From assembly GCF_000340375.1 (NCBI RefSeq), contig NZ_KB446646.1:442877-506876 (forward strand): a stretch of DNA of 64,000 nt, given 5' to 3'. The translations under genes and the position numbers were made by a program. Source of the stretch: Eggerthia catenaformis OT 569 = DSM 20559 (GTDB taxonomy: Bacteria > Bacillota_I > Bacilli_A > Erysipelotrichales > Coprobacillaceae). The notes under the pieces were generated by a model that searched no databases, was not told the DNA's origin, and saw nothing but the letters and a program-made list of their open reading frames with translations. Numbering within the stretch: position 1 is the stretch's first letter; each line of letters begins with the position of its first letter. This document shows, one piece after another, positions 53,445-64,000 of the stretch.

Positions 53445-53896
53445 AATCTCACCTTCTTATCAGCTTTTTTCAGATTTTCTAAAATACGATTTTGATAAGA
53501 TTCAAATTCTTTTATTTCCTGATTTGAAAACCCCTGATAAAAGATATCTCCTAAACGATTACTGACACGAATTCCAATCTCTTTTTGTTGCCATCCAAGC
53601 TCCGTTAAAGAGATTACTTTTTTCCGTTTATCTTTTTTATGTGGACAAATGCTGACTAATCCTTGTTCTTCCATATGCTTAAGCATAACTGTTAAAGTGT
53701 TATTGGCTAATCCGGATGCCAGAGCAATATCAGTTGCAGTTTGGCTGCCGTCATGCAACCAAAGCTGGGTTAATATTTTCCCTTGTTCACTATGATAATG
53801 TGCTTCCGGCTCTGTTTTCAGTATTTTCTTAAAAAGTTTTCCATTTAAATGATGAATTTGCATAACACCATAACCACCATTTGCTTTTTCAAACAT
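53441..53896 (-). CDS. MarR-family transcriptional regulator
   Basis: A 151-residue winged-helix repressor. The DNA-binding domain has 'TATDIALASGLANNTLTVMLKHMEEQGLV' and the wing 'CPHKKDKRKKVISLTELG' with the conserved D-K-R. N- and C-terminal helices form the dimer interface. A single cysteine (in 'SICPHKK') lies in the wing region. It is the first gene of the operon, overlapping the oxidoreductase by four bases. A perfect 18-base palindrome and a promoter lie just upstream, so autorepression of the whole operon is likely. Confidence 0.92.
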   Translation of the reverse strand: MFEKANGGYGVMQIHHLNGKLFKKILKTEPEAHYHSEQGKILTQLWLHDGSQTATDIALASGLANNTLTVMLKHMEEQGLVSICPHKKDKRKKVISLTELGWQQKEIGIRVSNRLGDIFYQGFSNQEIKEFESYQNRILENLKKADKKVRL

Positions 53897-53910
53897 AAAA
53901 ACCTCCTTTT

Positions 53911-53928
53911 TATTTCTATATAGAAATA
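53911..53928. promoter_or_regulatory. Probable MarR operator, 18-base perfect palindrome
   Basis: TATTTCTATATAGAAATA is self-complementary over all 18 bases. It lies just downstream of the predicted -10 of the MarR operon, over the likely transcription start, where a bound dimer would block initiation. Confidence 0.7.
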
Positions 53929-53936
53929 TATAAAGT

Positions 53937-53965
53937 AATATACTATAGGGAATTATTTTTTACAA
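53937..53965 (-). promoter_or_regulatory. Promoter of the MarR-oxidoreductase-transporter operon
   Basis: On the minus strand, TTGTAA (53960-53965) and TATATT (53937-53942) are separated by 17 bases. The operator lies directly downstream. Confidence 0.65.
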
Positions 53966-53970
53966 GAGTT

Positions 53971-53998
53971 TTGATTTTAAAAATAAGAGAGATATAAT
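53971..53998 (+). promoter_or_regulatory. Candidate promoter of the 6-phospho-beta-glucosidase gene
   Basis: TTGATT (53971-53976) and a perfect TATAAT (53993-53998) are separated by 16 bases. It begins six bases from the divergent MarR promoter. The approximately 95-base leader has no recognisable antiterminator sequence. Confidence 0.6.
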
Positions 53999-54028
53999 AG
54001 CGGATAAAATCTTTTATTCAAGATGTGA

Positions 54029-55564
<1,536 letters not shown>

Positions 55565-55570
55565 AGGAAG

Positions 55571-55603
55571 AGTTCATTGGTATATTGCCAATGGACTTTT
55601 TTA
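55571..55603 (+). terminator. Terminator after the phospho-beta-glucosidase gene
   Basis: A ten-base AGTTCATTGG/CCAATGGACT stem with one G-T pair and a seven-base loop is followed by six Ts. Confidence 0.85.
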
Positions 55604-55654
55604 TTGAAAAAAGGTACACATTTTAAGATAAATATTTTAAATAGTCATGAAATA

Positions 55655-55663
55655 TGCTAGAAT
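55655..55663 (+). promoter_or_regulatory. Extended -10 promoter of ftsA-ftsZ
   Basis: TGCTAGAAT is an extended -10 box about 27 bases before the ftsA start. The -35 region has only TTTAAA. Confidence 0.5.
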
Positions 55664-55689
55664 AGCATTATGTGTAAGGAGAATAAGTG

Positions 55690-56946
55690 ATGAAAGAGAT
55701 ATATGCAACTTTAGACATAGGTTCAACAACATTAAAGTTATTAGTGGCCGAAGCTGTAAGTGCGAATATGAATATTCTCTTTTCAAAGAAAATAGCATGT
55801 CAAGGCGTTCGTAAAGGTCAGATTGTTAATATGGATGCTGTAGTTGAAGATATTAGAACTCTTGTAAAAGAAGCAGATACTTCATTAAATACAACTATTC
55901 ATAGTGTTGGTCTGGTATTACCTAGTAAATTTGCAAGAATTTATCAGGGTGATGGAATTACAAAAGTAAATTCCCCAAATGATAAAGTGACTGTTGATGA
56001 TGTTTTACGTACTTTAAAGCTTTCAAGCAGATTTGAAATGGAAAAGGATGAAGAAGTTGTATCAACTATACCTATTAAGTATTTTCTGGATACAAAATCT
56101 TCTGAAAAGATTCCTTTAGGTATAAAAAGTGCTTCATTAAAAGCTGAATCTATGATTATTACCAGCAATAAGCGTTTTTTCTATAGCTATTTAACAGCAG
56201 TAGAAAAAGCCGGTCTTGAACTTCTGGATGTAACGATTGATGCTTATGCAAGTGCAAAAGAAGCATTTGATGAAGTTTATCTTCATGAAGGAGCTATTTT
56301 AATTGATATTGGATATCATAATTCAACGATTGCTTTCTTTGAAAATGGTTATTTAAAATATTTAGCACAGGCACCTGTGGGGGGATATGATCTTACAAAA
56401 GCAATTGCTGAAGCATGGAGCATTACACTTGATAAAGCAGAAGTTTATAAAATAAAATATGGAACTTGTGAAACCGGATTAGGTGATGAAGATATTATTC
56501 ATACAACAAAAATAGATAAAAAAGAAGTTAATTATACACAGAACGATTTATCGGTTGTTTTAAGAGAAGCAGTTAAAGATATGATGAATATTATTAAAAC
56601 AAAGATAGATGTAATTAATGATGGACGCGGCTATGAGACTGTGATTGTTGGTGGCGGAGGAGAGCTTCCGTTATTAGATCAGGTTGCTTCACAGACTTTA
56701 GGCTCACCGGCAAGATGTTATATGCCAGAGACGATTGGAGCCAGGGATATGACATATGTTCCTGCATTGGGTATGTTATATTTTTTGAGTGATCGTAAGG
56801 AATTGTTAGGTGAAAGTGTCTCTTTGACACTACCGGATATTTCAAGTACAATGAGTGTACGATTAAAAGGATTTACGAAGACAAAAACAGAGAATGATAA
56901 GAAGAGTAAATTAAAGAGAGCATTGGAGTCTTTGTTTACAGAATAG
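55690..56946 (+). CDS. ftsA: Cell division protein FtsA
   Basis: Actin-like protein that tethers FtsZ to the membrane. About 418 residues. '[14 protein letters not shown]' is phosphate-1, '[14 protein letters not shown]' phosphate-2, and '[18 protein letters not shown]' the adenosine motif. The subdomain 1C with '[13 protein letters not shown]' is present, and the C-terminal '[13 protein letters not shown]' amphipathic helix binds the membrane. GTG 55687 precedes ATG 55690; the latter is better spaced from AAGGAG. It lies 13 bases before ftsZ, but ftsQ and mur genes are not adjacent. Confidence 0.94.
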   Translation: MKEIYATLDIGSTTLKLLVAEAVSANMNILFSKKIACQGVRKGQIVNMDAVVEDIRTLVKEADTSLNTTIHSVGLVLPSKFARIYQGDGITKVNSPNDKVTVDDVLRTLKLSSRFEMEKDEEVVSTIPIKYFLDTKSSEKIPLGIKSASLKAESMIITSNKRFFYSYLTAVEKAGLELLDVTIDAYASAKEAFDEVYLHEGAILIDIGYHNSTIAFFENGYLKYLAQAPVGGYDLTKAIAEAWSITLDKAEVYKIKYGTCETGLGDEDIIHTTKIDKKEVNYTQNDLSVVLREAVKDMMNIIKTKIDVINDGRGYETVIVGGGGELPLLDQVASQTLGSPARCYMPETIGARDMTYVPALGMLYFLSDRKELLGESVSLTLPDISSTMSVRLKGFTKTKTENDKKSKLKRALESLFTE

Positions 56947-56959
56947 AGAGGAACTAAAA

Positions 56960-58033
56960 ATGGACTTAAATATGGATTTTGTGCAGGTTGCAAAAATTAA
57001 AGTTATTGGAGTAGGCGGCGGCGGATGCAATGCTGTTACGAGAATGGTACAGGAAGGTGTTAGAGGTGTAGAATTCTATGTTGCTAATACTGATGCTCAA
57101 ATGCTTAAGAATATTTCAGATGCTAATAAGATTATTATTGGTAAGGATTTGACACATGGCTTAGGTGCCGGCGGAAATCCGGAAGTTGGACGTAAGGCAG
57201 CTGTAGAAGCGGAAGAAGATATTAAGAAATCTTTAGAAGGTGCAAATATGGTTTTTGTAGCTGCCGGTATGGGTGGCGGCACTGGTACCGGGGCTGCTCC
57301 GGTTATAGCAAAGATTGCCAGAGAGTTAGGTGCTTTAACTGTTGCTGTTGTAACAACTCCGTTTAGTTTTGAAGGTCCTAGAAGAACAAAACAGGCATTG
57401 ACGGGATTGACGGAATTACGTGAAAATGTTGATTCTATCATTATCGTTTCAAATGATCGCTTATTAGATGCTATTGGCGGCAGACCTATGTCTGAAGCGT
57501 TTAAAGAAGCTGATAATGTACTAAGACAGGGTGTACAGACTATTACAGATTTGATTGCTGTTCCTGCATTTATTAATCTGGATTTTGCTGATGTTTCTTC
57601 TATTATGAAAGATCGTGGCAGTGCTTTAATTGGTATTGGTATGAGTGATGGTGATAATAAGGCAGAGGAGGCAGCTCAAAGAGCTATTTCATCTCCTTTA
57701 TTGGATGTTTCTATTGCCGGCGCTAAGGATGCTATTGTTAATGTTACAGGTGGACCTAATATTACTTTGTATGATGCAAATACTGCTTTAGCGGCTATTA
57801 GAGAATCTGTTGGTAATGAAGTGAATACAATCTTAGGTGTAGCTATTAATGAACAGCTTGATGATCAGATTATCGTTACTGTTATTGCTACCGGTTTCGA
57901 GGAAGATGAAGAAGAAGTGATGCCTGCTAATGAATTTAGTTCTTTTAAAACAGCTGTTCATAAAGATGAAGCAGTTTCAGAAGAAGATGCAGAAGAAGAT
58001 GTACCTATCTTTTTAAGAAATAGAAAATTCTAA
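56960..58033 (+). CDS. ftsZ: Cell division GTPase FtsZ
   Basis: Tubulin-like GTPase that forms the Z-ring. The protein is 357 residues. '[16 protein letters not shown]' is the nucleotide-binding start, '[14 protein letters not shown]' the tubulin G-box, '[10 protein letters not shown]' follows, and 'NLDFADV' carries the T7 catalytic aspartates (NxDxAD). The C-terminal linker is short and acidic, and the conserved tail '[11 protein letters not shown]' binds FtsA and other partners. A GAGAGGAAC site precedes the ATG. It forms a two-gene unit with ftsA. Confidence 0.97.
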   Translation: MDLNMDFVQVAKIKVIGVGGGGCNAVTRMVQEGVRGVEFYVANTDAQMLKNISDANKIIIGKDLTHGLGAGGNPEVGRKAAVEAEEDIKKSLEGANMVFVAAGMGGGTGTGAAPVIAKIARELGALTVAVVTTPFSFEGPRRTKQALTGLTELRENVDSIIIVSNDRLLDAIGGRPMSEAFKEADNVLRQGVQTITDLIAVPAFINLDFADVSSIMKDRGSALIGIGMSDGDNKAEEAAQRAISSPLLDVSIAGAKDAIVNVTGGPNITLYDANTALAAIRESVGNEVNTILGVAINEQLDDQIIVTVIATGFEEDEEEVMPANEFSSFKTAVHKDEAVSEEDAEEDVPIFLRNRKF

Positions 58034-58057
58034 AAGTCTCTTTAAAGAGACTTTTTA
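58032..58057 (+). terminator. Terminator after ftsZ
   Basis: A 24-base perfect palindrome AAAAGTCTCTTT/AAAGAGACTTTT (58032-58055) follows the stop with Ts beyond. Confidence 0.85.
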
Positions 58058-58073
58058 AGTAAAGGAGTAAATT

Positions 58074-58856
58074 ATGTATAAATTAGGTTTTATAGGATTA
58101 GGGAATATGGCGGGTGCATTAATAAAAGGGTTTATTTCATCGGGCTATCTTAATAAAAATGATATTTGCGGTTTTGATATCAGTGAAAAAGCAAGGATTA
58201 AGGCTGGGGAGAGCGGGATTTATATTTGCTCAAATAACCAGGAGACTGTGAATAAGAGTGAGTTAATCATTATTGCAGTCAAGCCACAGTATATTGAAGA
58301 TGCAGTTGCTAAAATAAAGGACAATCTTAAAGGAAAGGCTTTTGTTTCCGTGGTTCTGGGTTATGATTTTGAAAAGTATGAAAATTTACTCGATAATTCA
58401 GTAAGACATCTAACGATTATGCCTAATACCCCTGTGGAAGTTGGTGAAGGAATGATTCTTTTGGAGGAGAAGCATTCTTTAAGAGAAGAGGAGTGGAAGT
58501 TTATAAAAGAGGGATTAGAAAAGTGTGGATCGATTGAAGTTATTCCCAGCCATCTTATGAGTGCGGCAGGAGCATTATCAGGATGTGGACCGGCGTATTT
58601 ATATATGGTTATAGAAGCATTGGCAGATGGAGCTGTAAAAAATGGGATTCCTAGAAAGACTGCATATAAACTTGCCAGCCAAACAGTCATAGGTGCAGGT
58701 AAAATGCAGCTTATTTCAGGTATACATCCGGGTGTTCTTAAAGATAATGTAACTTCGCCTGGAGGATCGACTATAAAAGGTTTGAAAGCCTTAGAAGATG
58801 GCAATATCAGAGCAGCTTTTATTAATGCGATTGATCAGGGATGTCAGATTCAATAA
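58074..58856 (+). CDS. proC: Pyrroline-5-carboxylate reductase
   Basis: Last step of proline synthesis, reducing P5C with NAD(P)H. The protein is 260 residues. 'LGFIGLGNMAGALIKGF' is the dinucleotide loop, 'IIAVKPQYIEDA' the second strand, and 'HLTIMPNTPVEVGEGM' and 'GCGPAYLYMVIEALADGAVKNG' are the family signatures with the P5C-binding residues. 'VTSPGGSTIKGLKAL' follows. AAAGGAG precedes the ATG. It lies between ftsZ and the rRNA operon as a single-gene unit. Confidence 0.95.
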   Translation: MYKLGFIGLGNMAGALIKGFISSGYLNKNDICGFDISEKARIKAGESGIYICSNNQETVNKSELIIIAVKPQYIEDAVAKIKDNLKGKAFVSVVLGYDFEKYENLLDNSVRHLTIMPNTPVEVGEGMILLEEKHSLREEEWKFIKEGLEKCGSIEVIPSHLMSAAGALSGCGPAYLYMVIEALADGAVKNGIPRKTAYKLASQTVIGAGKMQLISGIHPGVLKDNVTSPGGSTIKGLKALEDGNIRAAFINAIDQGCQIQ

Positions 58857-58876
58857 GGATCTGACATTTATTTTTT
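58841..58876 (+). terminator. Terminator overlapping the proC stop
   Basis: An ATGTCAGAT/ATCTGACAT stem with a nine-base loop is followed by a T-rich tract. Confidence 0.75.
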
Positions 58877-58894
58877 AATTTTAGGAAAAAGGTA

Positions 58895-58923
58895 TTTACA
58901 AAGCAACGGGGGAGTGGTATATT
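58895..58923 (+). promoter_or_regulatory. rRNA operon promoter
   Basis: TTTACA (58895-58900) and TATATT (58918-58923) are separated by 17 bases, with a GC-rich spacer. The leader to 16S is about 100 bases. Only one promoter was seen here. Confidence 0.7.
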
Positions 58924-58930
58924 AATAAAG

Positions 58931-58942
58931 CACTCAAGGGAG
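58931..58942 (+). repeat. Leader copy of a 12-base repeat shared with the 16S-23S spacer
   Basis: CACTCAAGGGAG occurs here and again at 60624-60635 in the spacer. In each copy it is followed by a CTGAAAAC element (58960-58967 and 60641-60648). This resembles boxA-type antitermination signals of Bacillus rrn operons (TTTGAAAACT). Confidence 0.6.
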
Positions 58943-58964
58943 TGTGTGGAGACGGAACACTGAA

Positions 58965-58980
58965 AACTGAGTAGAAACGC
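58965..58980 (+). other. 5' arm of the 16S rRNA processing stem
   Basis: These 16 bases pair with 60595-60610 in the spacer, the central ten perfectly (GTAGAAACGC/GCGTTTCTAC) and the rest with two G-U pairs. The stem would bring the 16S ends together for RNase III cleavage. Confidence 0.75.
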
Positions 58981-59031
58981 GTCAGAAAGAAAAGAGATAA
59001 AGAAGAGAGCCGAGAGAGGCTTTTCATCAAA

Positions 59032-60581
<1,550 letters not shown>

Positions 60582-60856
60582 TAGGGAGAAGAGAGCGTTT
60601 CTACTTGGTTATGAGTGTTCAGACACTCAAGGGAGGGTCCCTGAAAACCGGATAACATATTTCAAGCAAGAAGGAAGGCTGATCGGAAGATCAGACTTTC
60701 TGCGAAACACATAACAGAGAATTCAGAGAAGAGATCAGAGATGATAGAAGAGAGTCTGAAATCTGTTGTGGGCAAAAAGCTAAGAAACGAGAAAAGCAAG
60801 AGAAACAGCAAGAAAAAAAGCAGAGAACTCAAGCTCATAGAAGAAAGACAAGAGAA
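60582..60856 (+). other. 16S-23S internal transcribed spacer without tRNA genes
   Basis: About 275 bases. It contains the 3' arm of the 16S processing stem (60595-60610), a GTGTTCAGACAC hairpin, the second CACTCAAGGGAG copy, and the 5' arm of the 23S stem (60639-60653). The rest is purine-rich. No cloverleaf, anticodon arm or T-loop was seen. Confidence 0.85.
60639..60653 (+). other. 5' arm of the 23S rRNA processing stem
   Basis: CCCTGAAAACCGGAT pairs with ATCCGGTTTTGAGGG at 63789-63803, with one internal mismatch. It would bracket 23S for RNase III processing. Confidence 0.75.
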
Positions 60857-63757
<2,901 letters not shown>

Positions 63758-63814
63758 GGAGAGAGAGTCAGAGAGCGAGAAGTATGGAATCCGGTTTTGA
63801 GGGACCGTCGAGAG

Positions 63815-63925
63815 ATCCGGTGGTGAAGGCGTGATGGACACACCCGTTGCCCATACCGAACACGGAAGTTAAGCATCACAGCGGCGAAGATAGTCCGAGA
63901 GGGCGAAAGGAGCACGCTGCCGGGC
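63815..63925 (+). rRNA. rrf: 5S ribosomal RNA
   Basis: About 111 bases. The loop C/B region has CACACCCGTTGCCCATACCGAACACGG-type sequence in part (63839 onward), then GAAGTTAAGC. The ends TCCGGTGGTG and CGCTGCCGGG form helix I. It lies about 58 bases after 23S and is followed by a terminator. Confidence 0.95.
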
Positions 63926-63929
63926 AGAG

Positions 63930-63953
63930 AGAGGGCATCCCCCTCTTTTTTTG
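63930..63953 (+). terminator. Terminator of the rRNA operon
   Basis: An AGAGGG/CCCTCT stem with a CATCC loop is followed by eight or nine Ts. Confidence 0.88.
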
Positions 63954-63982
63954 TGCTGCTTATTTCTTTATAGTGATTAAAA

Positions 63983-63991
63983 TGTTATAAT
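63983..63991 (+). promoter_or_regulatory. Extended -10 promoter at the window edge
   Basis: TGTTATAAT is a perfect extended -10 box reading to the right. Its gene lies beyond the window. Confidence 0.5.
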
Positions 63992-64000
63992 AGGGCTAAG

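Noticed and set aside
60582..60856. tRNA-Ile or tRNA-Ala in the 16S-23S spacer
   Set aside because: No T-loop GTTCRA motif, CCA-proximal stem or cloverleaf pairing could be found.

Overview
The window is a stretch of bacterial chromosome from a low-GC Firmicute. Protein genes are AT-rich, ribosome binding sites are strong AGGAGG types, promoters are TTGACA/TATAAT or extended -10 types, and genes end in short hairpins with U-tracts. Gene content and order point to the Erysipelotrichia side of the Firmicutes: a Bacillus-like core order, an AT-rich protein-coding genome and an unusually GC-rich rRNA operon. The genus cannot be named from the sequence alone. Almost everything is housekeeping. No CRISPR array, prophage, intact insertion sequence or tRNA gene was seen.

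Layout, 1-14.7 kb: the tail of a U32 peptidase gene, udk and greA. Then come an ABC importer of the PF04392 type behind a T-box riboswitch, a tetratricopeptide-like protein with a cold-shock-like C-terminus, and glmS with its self-cleaving glmS ribozyme. A lone PemK/MazF-like gene and a HAD phosphatase follow. The plus-strand operon DUF402-tsaE-tsaB-rimI-tsaD-rex-asnS combines t6A tRNA modification, redox control and Asn-tRNA charging. 14.7-29.5 kb: a metallophosphoesterase, a 2-hydroxyacid dehydrogenase with an extra N-terminal domain, folT, scpA-scpB, rluB, ferredoxin, cmk-der-gpsA, two flavodoxin-like genes, HU, a YugP-type protease and ypmB-dnaD-nth.

29.5-49.4 kb is a conserved Firmicutes core: ponA-recU on the minus strand, then gpsB, rnpB, rodZ, pgsA, a CinA C-terminal-domain gene, recA, rny, ymdB, miaB, ymcA, guaB, mutS, mutL, miaA and dtd. 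It groups cell-wall synthesis and division, RNA turnover, recombination, mismatch repair and tRNA modification. 49.4-55.6 kb is accessory: a decayed HAD hydrolase gene, a MarR-quinone oxidoreductase-osmoprotectant ABC operon behind a perfect palindrome, and a 6-phospho-beta-glucosidase. 55.7-58.9 kb holds ftsA-ftsZ and proC. 58.9-64 kb is a complete 16S-23S-5S operon without tRNAs in the 16S-23S spacer.

The most notable points are: a GuaB that matches, from memory, the unusual Tritrichomonas foetus IMP dehydrogenase down to catalytic residue numbering (C319, R418, Y419); a MutL whose C-terminal endonuclease motifs are all degenerate; a T-box importer with an apparent UUC specifier; a short upstream reading frame just before folT; a TPR/cold-shock fusion; and the MarR-controlled oxidoreductase plus osmolyte-importer operon. 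I found no clear multi-gene system that I would call wholly new.
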